Positions 1 through 9,628 of a stretch of DNA of 64,000 nucleotides are shown here, piece after piece. This stretch comes from G965267335 sp965267335. GTDB taxonomy: Bacteria; Bacteroidota; Bacteroidia; Cytophagales; JAAEPT01. The stretch spans positions 2,542,001 to 2,606,000 of the forward strand of contig OZ253953.1 in NCBI GenBank assembly GCA_965267335.1, in the 5' to 3' direction. Below the pieces are notes generated by a model. The model had not been told where the DNA came from. It searched no databases and was given only the letters and a program-made list of their open reading frames with translations. Positions within the stretch are counted from its first letter, which is position 1. Every line of letters begins with the position of its first letter. Position numbers and translations under genes: made by a program.

Positions 1-1
1 A

Positions 2-3000
2 TTCACAGGAATACTTCCTCCGAATGCCATTGTAGAAATTTATCAGATGGGACCTTGTCAGGCTTGTGGTGACTCGGTACAGGGACAAACCTATATCGAT
101 CAAACCATTGTAGATGGTACGGGTAATATTAGTTATGATTTCGGAGCTAAAATTGCCCCGGCTGATTATAACTCATATATATACACGATCACAGAAGATC
201 CGGGAGGACTGGTGAGTACATCAGAATTTTCACCTTGTTCTTATGAAAAGGTACCTCCATGTACGGATCCCGCGGCTGTTATTACGCCTCAAGGTTCGAC
301 AACGATTTGTCAGGGAGATAGTGTAGAGTTGGAAGCGCCTTTTGATGCAACACATTTATATACATGGTTTGAGTCATCAGCACCAGGAACGCCTCTCAAC
401 GGTGCCGGAAATGTTGCTGGAGATAATGTCTTTTATGCGACAGCAGCAGGTGACTATCAGGTTACAATTGTAGATCAAACCTGTGATTCCACATCTGCGC
501 CAGTGACTGTTACCGTAGATCCGCTGCAAACAACACCAGATGCTGGTCCTGACGATACGATTTGTGTCTCTAACCTACCATACACACTACAGGGTAATGT
601 AGTTGCCAATGGTACCTGGGTGGATATGAATTCGGTAGGAGCAACGTTTAACCCTGATGCCAACACAGAAAATGCACAGGTTAATAATTTACCTGCTGGA
701 GCTACAACAAGTTTGATTTGGGAGTCTGCAAGTAATCTGGGTATTTGTCCGGTATTGAGAGATACAGTAGCCATTACAATTGATGAAGTTGCTGATACTC
801 CTGACGCAGGGGCAGATGATACCATTTGTGTCTCCAACTTAGCATATACGCTATCAGGAAATGCAATCACAAATGGAACTTGGCTCGATATCAACGCGGT
901 GGGAGCAACTTTTACACCAGATGCTAATACGGCAACTGCAGATGTTGATAATTTACCTGCAGGAGCAACCGCTACGCTGGTATGGGAGTCGGTAAGTGAT
1001 CTGGGCTTCTGTCCTACATTGACTGATACGGTCGAAATTACTATAGATCAGGTTGCTGATACCCCTGATGCCGGAGTAGACGATAGCCTTTGTGTTTCCA
1101 ATCTTGGTTATACTTTAGGTGGTAACGCAATAACAACCGGAACCTGGTTAGATATTAATGCTGTGGGAGCTACGTTTACTCCTGATGCAAATACAGCTAC
1201 CGCTGATGTAGACAACATACCTGCTGGAACAACCACTACCTTAGTATGGGAGTCGACCAGTAATCTGGGCTTCTGTCCTGCACTTACTGATACTGTTGAA
1301 ATTACAGTGGATGATGTAGCGGATACACCTCTGGCTGGTGCAGATGATCAGATATGCGTTTCAGAGCTTTCCTATACTCTTGGAGGTAACGCAATAACAA
1401 GCGGAACCTGGTTAGATATTAACGCTGTTGGAGCGACATTTAGCCCTGATGCTAACACGGCAACAGCCGATGTTGATAATCTTCCTGCTGGCAGTGCTAC
1501 AAGTCTTGTATGGCAGTCATTCAGTGCTTTGGGACTATGTCCTAATCTTACCGACACAGTAGAAATTACGGTTGATGATGTTCCGGAAGCGGCCAATGGA
1601 AATGGTAATTATACCACTTGTAATCTGGCGACATTTAGTCTGAATGCAACTGCCGTTACTTTACCGAGTAGTGGTACCTGGTCTTTGGTTGGGCCTGCTG
1701 GTCTTACCATTGACACGCCTACGGATCCTAATTCTACGGTTTCCGGTGCAACCGCAAATACAACTTATACATTGAGATGGACAGTTAGTAATGGAGGCGT
1801 ATGTCCGGATAATACAGACGATGTAACATTCTTATTAGACGCTAATCCTGTTGCCACTATTACTATTGATAATCCGGCAACAGTCTGTGAAGGAAGTGCG
1901 CAAACTATTAATGCAACACCGGATGGTGGAGCAGGAGCACAGATTAGATGGTACATCAATAATACACTCAACGCAGCGTATAACGATATGACTTCAATCA
2001 ATCAGGTATTTAATCCTGGAGATAGTGTATATGCGAGTATTCAGGCGACAGACCCTTGTTTCCTGGCTCCTGATGACACTGATTCATCTTCGGTTGTGTA
2101 TTTGAGTATCGACAACCAGCCTACAGCTGATGCTGGATCTAACTTGAGCACTTGTGGAGATACAGTTACTCTGGATGCTGCTACACCTGATTACGGTACA
2201 GGTATGTGGTCCTTAAATGGAGCGAGTACGGCAACCTTTGGAAGTATTACTACTGCCACAGATACAAATGCCTTTGTTTCTGGAATTAGTCCGGTAGGTA
2301 GTCCATTAATCCTGGACTGGACGGTAACGAATGGAACGTGTTCTGATGTAGCCACGATTACGGTTAGTTCTGCACCGATTCCTAATCCTTCTGTAACTAT
2401 TAGTGGTACACAGGAAGTTTGTGAAAATACAAGCCCGGGAACCTTTACTGCTACTGCTACGGATTTTGGTTCGGGAGTAAGTTATCAATGGTACGAAGGT
2501 GGTGTTGCTGTTGGTACTAATAGCTCTACGTACACAGTAGGTACTCTTACGGCAGGAACCACGGTTTCCGTAGCCATCACATCGACCGATGCCTGTGGAG
2601 CAGGACAGGGAGATTCAACTGGTGCTAACATAGCTGTAGTTTTATTGCCTTCTGGTTCAATTTCGGGGCCAACAAGTATGTGTCCGAATACTACAGAAAC
2701 ACTGAGTTTGACAGGAACAGCTGATGGTTATCAGTGGATCATGAATGGAGGTACTAACCTAGGTACAGCTGCTACACAAAGTATTACTACAGGTGGTTCT
2801 TATACAGTGGACATGAGTAATACAGGCGGAAGTGGTACGGTGTGTACCGTTACGGTAGGTCCTCATGTTGTTACCGAGGAAAATATCACTGCAACTATAT
2901 TTGGAGTGACTAATTACTCGAGCACTGTGATTTTGGCTGAAGATGCTACGACTTATGATATGGTTATTGATGGAGCGACTAATGGTACTCCAACATGGTC

Positions 3001-3415
3001 TGGTGCTTCGGTTGGAAATATTGATGCTACCAATGTGACGGATCCTAATGGTTCATTTGAGATAGGGACACACAACCTTACGTTAACCGGGTCTTCGGGT
3101 ACTTGTAATGCGGTTGCTACCTTCACTTTGATTGTTCGCGGGCCGGTATGGGTGCCAAATGCATTCTCTCCGGGTAATGAAGATGGTAGTAACGATCAAT
3201 GGGTTCCTCAGGGACTAGACGGTTGGGAAGACTGGACGGTAAGAGTGTATAACCGATGGGGTAGTTTGGTCTACGAGCAATTATATGAAGGCTTACCATT
3301 TGTGCCTTGGGATGGTTACAGAAGCGGACAACCAATGCCGGTAGGAACTTACTATTACGTGGTAGATGTTCCTGGTGCAGGTACATTTACCGGGCCACTG
3401 ACAATTATGAGATAA
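2..3415 (+). CDS. Giant secreted adhesin-like protein with gliding-type C-terminal domain (5' truncated)
   Basis: The reading frame is open from the first bases of the window, so the N-terminus lies upstream and about 1137 residues are visible. The protein is a chain of Ig/PKD-like beta domains rich in Thr, Asp and Ala with regularly spaced Cys, including four 88-residue tandem repeats. The last ~95 residues start with a VPNAFSPGNEDG-type motif and contain a conserved NRWG segment and a W-DG-pattern. This is the gliding-motility/CHU_C (T9SS type B) sorting domain, which in known members directs export through the type IX secretion system and surface attachment. A PorP/SprF gene follows on the same strand, the usual partner arrangement for SprB-like adhesins. 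The binding target is unknown. Confidence 0.85.
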   Translation, partial: FTGILPPNAIVEIYQMGPCQACGDSVQGQTYIDQTIVDGTGNISYDFGAKIAPADYNSYIYTITEDPGGLVSTSEFSPCSYEKVPPCTDPAAVITPQGSTTICQGDSVELEAPFDATHLYTWFESSAPGTPLNGAGNVAGDNVFYATAAGDYQVTIVDQTCDSTSAPVTVTVDPLQTTPDAGPDDTICVSNLPYTLQGNVVANGTWVDMNSVGATFNPDANTENAQVNNLPAGATTSLIWESASNLGICPVLRDTVAITIDEVADTPDAGADDTICVSNLAYTLSGNAITNGTWLDINAVGATFTPDANTATADVDNLPAGATATLVWESVSDLGFCPTLTDTVEITIDQVADTPDAGVDDSLCVSNLGYTLGGNAITTGTWLDINAVGATFTPDANTATADVDNIPAGTTTTLVWESTSNLGFCPALTDTVEITVDDVADTPLAGADDQICVSELSYTLGGNAITSGTWLDINAVGATFSPDANTATADVDNLPAGSATSLVWQSFSALGLCPNLTDTVEITVDDVPEAANGNGNYTTCNLATFSLNATAVTLPSSGTWSLVGPAGLTIDTPTDPNSTVSGATANTTYTLRWTVSNGGVCPDNTDDVTFLLDANPVATITIDNPATVCEGSAQTINATPDGGAGAQIRWYINNTLNAAYNDMTSINQVFNPGDSVYASIQATDPCFLAPDDTDSSSVVYLSIDNQPTADAGSNLSTCGDTVTLDAATPDYGTGMWSLNGASTATFGSITTATDTNAFVSGISPVGSPLILDWTVTNGTCSDVATITVSSAPIPNPSVTISGTQEVCENTSPGTFTATATDFGSGVSYQWYEGGVAVGTNSSTYTVGTLTAGTTVSVAITSTDACGAGQGDSTGANIAVVLLPSGSISGPTSMCPNTTETLSLTGTADGYQWIMNGGTNLGTAATQSITTGGSYTVDMSNTGGSGTVCTVTVGPHVVTEENITATIFGVTNYSSTVILAEDATTYDMVIDGATNGTPTWSGASVGNIDATNVTDPNGSFEIGTHNLTLTGSSGTCNAVATFTLIVRGPVWVPNAFSPGNEDGSNDQWVPQGLDGWEDWTVRVYNRWGSLVYEQLYEGLPFVPWDGYRSGQPMPVGTYYYVVDVPGAGTFTGPLTIMR
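533..1588 (+). repeat. Four tandem 264-bp repeats coding for 88-residue domains
   Basis: Repeat units begin at 533, 797, 1061 and 1325, spaced exactly 264 bp. Each encodes a domain starting with a T-P-D/L-A-G-x-D-D pattern, with two Cys (C-V-S and C-P), an NGTW/SGTWLDINAVGATF core and a DTVEIT end. The first unit is the most diverged; the other three are close to one another, which suggests expansion by recombination. Confidence 0.9.
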
Positions 3416-3661
3416 ATAAGTGACTTGGAAGAAAAAGGTGCTCATAATCAGTGGTTAAGATAGGAAAGTTGCGGCTATAGCGTAAGGATGGGAAATTGTA
3501 ATGATTGAATTATTTCAAGGAAATTACATGCTCTCAGAGAAAATGCATTTAAAAATGAAATATTATTAATATATTAATAGCTAGAAATCAGTTATATACA
3601 TTTTATTTGCGTAAGAACCTGATTATGATTCAGAAAGGTGCCTGCCTTTAAAATTGAGCTT

Positions 3662-4642
3662 ATGAGAAGAGTTTTACTTACAATTGCCTTTGCCGCAGCG
3701 ACCACTCTGGCCTTTTCGCAGCAACGAGCACAGTTTAGTCAGTATATGGTTAATAACTATGTACTGAATCCGGCTATCGCAGGAACAGAAGATTTTATAG
3801 ATCTTAAAGCGGGTTTCAGGTCCCAGTGGTTGGGCTTTGATGGAGCTCCGGTAACGTACTACGTGAGTGCTCATTCACCGGTTGGTAGAGAGCATGGAAC
3901 AGGTCACGGTCACCATAGAGGAGAACACAAGGGTTGGCATGGGATCGGAGCGTACCTGTATAACGATATCACTGGTCCAACCAGTCGATCAGGAGCTTTA
4001 GCTTCATACAGTTACAATTTGCCGATTAACAAACAAATCAGAATGTCATTAGGGCTTTTTGGTGGATTTCAGCAATTCAAGATCGATGGAAATAGTTTCG
4101 TATTACTTGATGAGGTTGATAATGTGTTGAATGGAGTACGTACTACCTTTGTGCCAGATGCGATTGTTGGAACATGGGTATACTCAAAATACTGGTATGC
4201 CGGTGTTGCTGCACACCAAATCCTCCAGAACAAGTTGGAGTTTGAGGATGTAGCCAGTATCAATTTTGATGGACAGGATATCAGTAAACTGAATAATCAC
4301 TATTTCATTAATGGTGGAATGAACGTTCCGGTAGGGTATGACTACAGTGTAGTACCTTCTTTTATGGTGAAGTTTGTAAGACCTGCGCCTGTGTCAGTTG
4401 ACCTTAACTGTAAGTTATCTTATAAGAAAGGGATGTACTGGGCTGGCTTCTCTTACAGAAGTCTGGACTCGTTTACTTTAATTATGGGGACCACGATTAA
4501 GTATCGTTTAGGCATTAGTTATTCCTTTGATTTAACGACTTCAGAGCTACGTAGGTACAATGCAGGTTCACACGAGATCGTGATATCTTATAGAATTCCT
4601 CCGCACGGACGCCCTGATTGTCCGAGTAAGTTCTGGCATTAA
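3662..4642 (+). CDS. PorP/SprF family type IX secretion outer membrane protein
   Basis: 326 residues. The ATG at 3662 is preferred over a GTG 24 bases upstream because it gives a clean signal peptide (MRRVLLTIAF...LAFSQQ). The mature start Q-x-S-Q-Y-M-x-N-x-Y-x-L-N-P-A-x-A-G is the hallmark of the PorP/SprF family, and the rest is a beta-barrel pattern with alternating aromatic strands, ending in regular transmembrane strands. Family members sit in the outer membrane and are needed for secretion or anchoring of the large CHU_C-type adhesin encoded just upstream (247 bp away), so the two probably act as a pair. A His-rich loop (HGTGHGHHRGEHKGWHG) near residue 80 is unusual and could bind metal. 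Confidence 0.9.
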   Translation: MRRVLLTIAFAAATTLAFSQQRAQFSQYMVNNYVLNPAIAGTEDFIDLKAGFRSQWLGFDGAPVTYYVSAHSPVGREHGTGHGHHRGEHKGWHGIGAYLYNDITGPTSRSGALASYSYNLPINKQIRMSLGLFGGFQQFKIDGNSFVLLDEVDNVLNGVRTTFVPDAIVGTWVYSKYWYAGVAAHQILQNKLEFEDVASINFDGQDISKLNNHYFINGGMNVPVGYDYSVVPSFMVKFVRPAPVSVDLNCKLSYKKGMYWAGFSYRSLDSFTLIMGTTIKYRLGISYSFDLTTSELRRYNAGSHEIVISYRIPPHGRPDCPSKFWH

Positions 4643-4656
4643 GATTGCGGAATTAA

Positions 4657-4702
4657 AAGTATTAAGTACAAAGTTCGTATGGCAACTTTGTACTTAATAC
4701 TT
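4657..4702. terminator. Perfect 19-bp hairpin, bidirectional terminator
   Basis: Arms at 4657-4675 and 4684-4702 are perfect inverted repeats with an 8-base loop. The hairpin lies between the convergent PorP-like gene and the Cys-rich gene and is flanked by A- and T-rich runs, as expected for a terminator serving both sides. Confidence 0.75.
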
Positions 4703-4714
4703 ATCTCTTAATTA

Positions 4715-5101
4715 CTATTCCGGCTTTTTACAGGAAGCGCTGTCAGCAGAACAACTTTTTTCTCCTTTTTTACAGTCACCTTTCTTCTTTTTGCAACAGT
4801 CTTTGCCTTTCTTCTTACAAGACTTTTCCTGGCTTTTATTGCAACATGAATTGCTATGAGTCCCACATGAACTTTGTTGGTTGCAGCATGAGGTGTATGA
4901 CTGTTGGCAACATCCACCAGTATTACAGCAGCTCATATGAGCGTGTCCGCATCCACCTTGATGACAACATCCCTGGTAGTGTGAATGGTACCTTTGTTGC
5001 TTTTTATGACATTTTCCAGGTCCCCAAAGGCACATAGTTAGAAGCATCAGTCCTACGGTAAGAACTGAAGTTACTCCGGCTGTTATTAACGTTTTTTTCA
5101 T
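4715..5101 (-). CDS. Small Cys/Lys-rich membrane-anchored protein
   Basis: 128 residues, not recognised as a named family. Residues 1-25 form a signal anchor or signal peptide (MKKTLITAGVTSVLTVGLML...). The remainder contains 20 Cys in total, many as CC pairs (GCCHQGGCGHAH, SCCNTGGCC, SCCNQQSSC), several His in the first half and a Lys-rich second half (CCKKKKGDCKKGEKSC). The composition is reminiscent of metallothioneins or periplasmic metal-binding peptides, but that is inference. It is transcribed alone, away from the Ogt gene, and ends at a strong hairpin terminator. The overlapping frames on both strands are shadows of this low-complexity sequence. Confidence 0.7.
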   Translation of the reverse strand: MKKTLITAGVTSVLTVGLMLLTMCLWGPGKCHKKQQRYHSHYQGCCHQGGCGHAHMSCCNTGGCCQQSYTSCCNQQSSCGTHSNSCCNKSQEKSCKKKGKDCCKKKKGDCKKGEKSCSADSASCKKPE

Positions 5102-5231
5102 ATCGATCGAGTTAAAATTTGATGAATTTAAATTTCTGCCTTAGAATGGAAACATTGTTTGTTCAAAATAAGGCAGCTTGATTTTCAAGCCAATTGGAAA
5201 TCTCAACTACAAGAAAATAATGAAAGAAATG

Positions 5232-5726
5232 CTAAGAAAAAAGCTTTGTTTGTCTATTAACAATATCGGACTCAAATTGAAGTAGGGCGCGTTTTATATC
5301 AATTCCTCCGGCATACCCCACTAACTTACCATCACTCCCAACTACCCGATGGCAGGGTACAATCACTAATAGTTTGTTATTTCCGTTGGCCGTACCAACT
5401 GCCCTTACGGTGTTTTTATCACCCAAATTTTCTGCTATTTGACCGTAGGAGATGGTTTGTCCAAATCTGATTTTTTCAACTTCTCGTAAAACTGTTTGCT
5501 GGAACTGTGTTCCTGAGAGTTTAATGGGCAATTCAAATTCCTTTCTGATACCTTCAAAAAATTCATTTAGCTGTGTTTTAGCCAAATCAAGAACCTGAGT
5601 ATCGTCAGGGTGGATAATTTCATGTGTCGACTTTGCAAATAAGGATTCGGTAAGTACCCCATGGCTGGCTTTAAGGGTCATATGACCAAACGGAGTATTT
5701 ACAGAGCAAATGGAGATATTACTCAT
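5232..5726 (-). CDS. ogt: Methylated-DNA--protein-cysteine methyltransferase
   Basis: 164 residues, normal length for Ogt/MGMT. It removes alkyl groups from O6-alkylguanine in DNA by irreversible transfer to its own Cys. The acceptor motif PCHRV is present with Cys125, followed by G-x-L-x-G-Y-A-G-G and K-x-x-L-L. The DNA-binding helix-turn-helix segment with R-A-V-G-x-A-N precedes it. It is a one-domain Ogt type without an Ada regulatory domain. The start lies 4 bases from the stop codon of the WD40-caspase gene on the same strand, so the two are probably cotranscribed. Confidence 0.93.
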   Translation of the reverse strand: MSNISICSVNTPFGHMTLKASHGVLTESLFAKSTHEIIHPDDTQVLDLAKTQLNEFFEGIRKEFELPIKLSGTQFQQTVLREVEKIRFGQTISYGQIAENLGDKNTVRAVGTANGNNKLLVIVPCHRVVGSDGKLVGYAGGIDIKRALLQFESDIVNRQTKLFS

Positions 5727-5730
5727 TTTG

Positions 5731-8700
5731 TTACTCTTTCTTAATTAGTGTTACCGGAAAATCATTACCTACTGAAAAAGTGTATGGGTACTGGGCCGTA
5801 CCTTTCAGTTCTTCGCTCAACTCAGGTACTTTTGAGTCCAAATACGACTTTAGCTCAAATATGGTGACTTTACCGTCTGCCGGAGCTCCGTCAGCCTCAC
5901 CTGTCATCGCTTTTACAAGGACATAAGTAAAAACTCCATGGCCTAGCTTTTTGAACTCAGTTGCGAACTGTTCGCTACCAGCACTGGCAAATACGTGAAC
6001 TCCCGTACTTCGACTGAGCTGCGCAATTGCTTTTTCTTCAGATCCACCTCTGGTTGCGAGCAGCTGTGCTGAACCTCCGGAATGGCAGGCATCAAGAACA
6101 ACAACCTGTTTTAATGCCTTAATATGCGTAAATACTTCCTGAACCTCATATGCGCTCAGGGCTTCTTTTTTCAACAAAGTCTCATCATATAACCGAGTGA
6201 TTTCTGAAGTGATAAAATAAAAATCTTGGTCGATCATACTTCCGTGACCTGCATAATAGAAGATAAATACATCCTCAGGTGCAGCATTCAATGCGATTTC
6301 GTCTAATTTTTCAAGGATCGATTTCTTGTGAGCGCTTTCATTGTATAATTCATACACCTTCGTTTCAGTAAATAATCCCTTGGTTTCATTTTTAAGCGCT
6401 TCAACAAAGGAGGTGGCATCATCTTTAGCGTAATTAAGGTTTAGTTTACTGTTTTGGTATTTGTTGAGTCCCACAACCAGTGCGTAGCATTTTCCCTTAC
6501 GCTCCTTTGACGTGATATTGTAGTTGAGAATGATTGGTCTTGATTCTACGCGTCCTTTGCTAAATGCGCTGATGGCAATAGTGTTTGGCCCCGGAACGAT
6601 TTCAATATTAATTAGCTTTGTGGTGGCATTACCTCTTTTGGGGCTACGGCCAAGTCCTTTACTATCAATGGCTAATCGTTTTCCGTTGTGCATTACTTTG
6701 ATTTCTGCTAGTCCACCGCCTGTATCTTTGAACTTGATCATCATTTCATTAGAGCCTATTCTAAGTTGTTTACCTGGTCTGGGGGAAATGATTTCAATTT
6801 CAGGAGGAGGGAAGTCAATCATCCTGTCCCGGATACTTCTGTCCTTGATGTTCATATCGATCCCGGCAAAAAGGTGTTGTATTAGATCGGGTTGATAGAA
6901 CTCTTCAAAAAACTGATCAATAGAGTAGCTTTCTACCCCCCGGACGAAAAAAATGTAATCCTTGGCATTATTGGTCGCATCAAATAGTCCCTGAGGTGTG
7001 GTGACGAGCCAATCACTATCTCCAACACTGTAGTGGGAGAGTAGTTCACTTCTGTTAGACATATCCCAAACTTTCATTTCACCGTCAATACTTCCAGAGA
7101 TGAGGTACTTGTCGTCTTTGGTAAAGAGCAGGCTGTTGACCGGAGATTTATGACCGGATAGGTGATAGGTTAGTTTTCCCGTTGAGGAGCTCCAAATTTT
7201 AATCGCTCCATTTCCATCACCGGAAGCTACCAAATCACCTTTGCTGTTGTAGTTTGCGATATGGACCTTATCACTATGTTCAGAAAATCTGACCTCCTGA
7301 AAGCCTGATCGTATGTCCCATATTTTAGCTAAACCATCCCAGGAGGCGGTAAGCAGTTTGTTTCCATCTGCTGAAATATTGATACTTTGGACTTTGTCGG
7401 AATGACCAACAAAACGATTGATTTCTTCTCCGGTATCAATTTCATAAATGCGTGTTTTACCATCCAGATTGGCTGCAATAAAATATAGGTCATTGATTAC
7501 ATATTGTATGGATATAGCGGCTTGACCAGACAGGTCATATCGCTGTATTTGCTTTCCGGTTGATAAATCCCAGCGCCTGACCGATCCATCCCAGCCTGAG
7601 GTAAGGAGTTCGGTACCTTCAGAGTTGAACTTTACATCAAATACAGGGTCTCTATGACCGAGTAATTCAAGTTTTTGTTTTCCTGAGATTACGTCCCAAA
7701 TCATAACTTTACCATCCGCACCACCACTGGCAAGCAATTTTCCGTCCGGACTAAACGATGTAGTTAGTACAATTTTATCGTGGCCCGTAAATTCCTTGGC
7801 AATACGTCCCGTTCGGACTTCATAAATTCTGAGTTTTTTACCGACTTTTCCTTTGGAAAGGAAATTGCCATCTGGGCTAAGGCTCATTGATGATTTGAGT
7901 TGGATGTAGGTCAAAATCCAGAAATCCCACATGGAATTGCGGTCATAGGTGAGTCCTGAACTGGCTTCATCCTGAATTAAACCTGCCAGGGATCGGGTAT
8001 AGGAGGGAGGGGTTGATTGATAGAGATCAACTTTATTGTGGCTGGTGGCAAGGGCGACTTCTGTTCCATTTGGATTAAAACTGGCGGCATTGATATGAAC
8101 CGAATCAAAGTCATAGCTGGTTAATTTACCTGTTTTTAGGTTTTTGAGGTGAAAGTTCTTTTCATAGCCATAGGCAACCATTCCGCTCGATTCGTGAATG
8201 TCAAAAACGTTGAGACGGTCATCACTTGAAATTAATTCCTTTATGAGTTTACCTTGTAGAAAATCCCATTTGGAAATTCCTTGTTTTGAGATGGCAGTAT
8301 AGATAAACTTTGAATCGTTACTGAATTTAACGTGGGTTGGACAACCTCCACACGACCCTTTATTGTCGGGGCGAAGTGTGTTGATTAATGTTACTTCATC
8401 GCCAAGAGTATACACTTCGGTGGTATAGTTGTCTTGTCCCAGCGCTATGAATTTTGAGTCATTACTAAACTGTATATCCATTCCTTCTCCAGTACCCTTT
8501 GCCGTGTTGACTTTGATTTTTTTGGTATAATTCACAGAATCTTTATGCCATATGAAGGCATTCCAATCATACCCGGCAGCTGCATACCAGTTGCCATCAG
8601 GCGATATAGCAACAGTTGTAACCCGGTCCTTTGTGCCGATCAACTCTTTGATCTTTTTCCCGGTAAGCACATCCCAGAGCACGGTTCTTCCATCATTTGA

Positions 8701-8976
8701 GCCGCTCATAATGATTTTGTCATCCGATGAAAAACTAATTGAGCGGACGGTATACTGATGTCCGTTGATGATTCGCAATTCACGGCCCGTGTTATGCTCC
8801 CAAATACGTAGTGTTTTGTCTCTACCACCGGTAGCAACGAGTTTTCCATCATGGGAGTAGGCTACAGCTGTGACCTCACCATGGTGCCCCCTCTGAATGA
8901 TTGTTTCGACTCTGTCTTCCTGGGCATATAAGAATGAAGAAATGGTAAAGAGAATAGAAGTAAAAAATAGTTTCAT
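5731..8976 (-). CDS. Exported WD40-repeat protein with C-terminal caspase (peptidase C14) domain
   Basis: 1081 residues. The ATG at 8976 is preferred over one 51 bases upstream because it gives a signal peptide (MKLFFTSILFTISSFLYAQ). Residues ~30-660 hold many WD40 units with typical GH...VxSVxFSxDGxxLxSGSxDxxxxxWD patterns, a beta-propeller scaffold. A short Ig-like stretch follows, then a caspase-like domain (~828-1075) with K-C-Y-A-L-V-V-G-x-N-x-Y, catalytic His911 in YYAGHG and catalytic Cys964 in LDACHSGG. Such C14 proteases cleave after Arg/Lys or Asp. The substrate is unknown, and the signal peptide implies activity in the periplasm or outside. Cotranscription with ogt is likely (4-base gap). 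Confidence 0.9.
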   Translation of the reverse strand: MKLFFTSILFTISSFLYAQEDRVETIIQRGHHGEVTAVAYSHDGKLVATGGRDKTLRIWEHNTGRELRIINGHQYTVRSISFSSDDKIIMSGSNDGRTVLWDVLTGKKIKELIGTKDRVTTVAISPDGNWYAAAGYDWNAFIWHKDSVNYTKKIKVNTAKGTGEGMDIQFSNDSKFIALGQDNYTTEVYTLGDEVTLINTLRPDNKGSCGGCPTHVKFSNDSKFIYTAISKQGISKWDFLQGKLIKELISSDDRLNVFDIHESSGMVAYGYEKNFHLKNLKTGKLTSYDFDSVHINAASFNPNGTEVALATSHNKVDLYQSTPPSYTRSLAGLIQDEASSGLTYDRNSMWDFWILTYIQLKSSMSLSPDGNFLSKGKVGKKLRIYEVRTGRIAKEFTGHDKIVLTTSFSPDGKLLASGGADGKVMIWDVISGKQKLELLGHRDPVFDVKFNSEGTELLTSGWDGSVRRWDLSTGKQIQRYDLSGQAAISIQYVINDLYFIAANLDGKTRIYEIDTGEEINRFVGHSDKVQSINISADGNKLLTASWDGLAKIWDIRSGFQEVRFSEHSDKVHIANYNSKGDLVASGDGNGAIKIWSSSTGKLTYHLSGHKSPVNSLLFTKDDKYLISGSIDGEMKVWDMSNRSELLSHYSVGDSDWLVTTPQGLFDATNNAKDYIFFVRGVESYSIDQFFEEFYQPDLIQHLFAGIDMNIKDRSIRDRMIDFPPPEIEIISPRPGKQLRIGSNEMMIKFKDTGGGLAEIKVMHNGKRLAIDSKGLGRSPKRGNATTKLINIEIVPGPNTIAISAFSKGRVESRPIILNYNITSKERKGKCYALVVGLNKYQNSKLNLNYAKDDATSFVEALKNETKGLFTETKVYELYNESAHKKSILEKLDEIALNAAPEDVFIFYYAGHGSMIDQDFYFITSEITRLYDETLLKKEALSAYEVQEVFTHIKALKQVVVLDACHSGGSAQLLATRGGSEEKAIAQLSRSTGVHVFASAGSEQFATEFKKLGHGVFTYVLVKAMTGEADGAPADGKVTIFELKSYLDSKVPELSEELKGTAQYPYTFSVGNDFPVTLIKKE

Positions 8977-9136
8977 GTGCGACAACTTTGAAAGAATAAA
9001 TATATTCAAATCAATAGACACCAACAAGACACGGGTTTAGAGGATAATCGAATAAAGTGATAACCATATATGTCTCATGGATGACAAGGGCTATAATCTT
9101 GAATACTTATTTTTACATTAAATAATTAACAGATTT

Positions 9137-9628
9137 ATGAAAACAAGAATTTTTCTATTTGCCGCAATATTGATGACAGGGTTCTTTGCCGCCTGCAGTC
9201 AATCTGAAGAAGAAAATACTGACATCAGTATTGATAAAATTGAGTCGTTCAATACTACCAAAGATATGGTGGCTATAGGAGGCTATGACCCCGTTGCTTA
9301 TTTGGATGGTCAGGTACTTGTGGGTTCTGATGATTTTGTGGTTGAGGTATCTGGTACTAAGTTTAAGTTTGCTACAGAGGACAATATGAAGAAGTTTGAG
9401 TCTGCCCCGGAAAAGTACACTCCCGCTTACGGTGGATGGTGCGCTTTTGCAATGGGTGAGCACAATAAAAAGGTACCGGTTGACCCAGGAACTTATAAGG
9501 TGATTGATGGAAAAGTGTACTTATTTTACAACAAAGGACAGAACAATACACTTGATCTTTGGAACAAAAACGAGAGCACACTTAAAGAAAAGGCAGATAA
9601 GAACTGGAGTAATATAGAAGGGAATTAG
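9137..9628 (+). CDS. YHS domain lipoprotein
   Basis: 163 residues with a lipoprotein signal ending in GFFAAC, lipid-acceptor Cys20. The mature part has the YHS pattern: G-Y-D-P-V-A-Y, then a T-x-x-N-x-x-K-F-x-x-x-P-x-K-Y-x-P-x-Y-G-G-W-C-A-F-A core around residues 80-110. YHS domains are small metal-binding-type modules; exported versions are common in Bacteroidota, often described as YHS domain-containing proteins of unknown function. It is monocistronic, with its stop overlapping the stop of the convergent pseudouridine synthase gene by 3 bases. Confidence 0.85.
   Translation: MKTRIFLFAAILMTGFFAACSQSEEENTDISIDKIESFNTTKDMVAIGGYDPVAYLDGQVLVGSDDFVVEVSGTKFKFATEDNMKKFESAPEKYTPAYGGWCAFAMGEHNKKVPVDPGTYKVIDGKVYLFYNKGQNNTLDLWNKNESTLKEKADKNWSNIEGN

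Noticed and set aside
475..894. Minus-strand open frame opposite the adhesin repeats
   Set aside because: Shadow of the plus-strand 264-bp repeats; no promoter, no family resemblance and a gene on the other strand that clearly covers it.
4846..5037. Plus-strand open frame across the Cys-rich gene
   Set aside because: It is antisense to the Cys/Lys-rich gene, has no signal or domain features and is explained by codon composition of the minus-strand gene.
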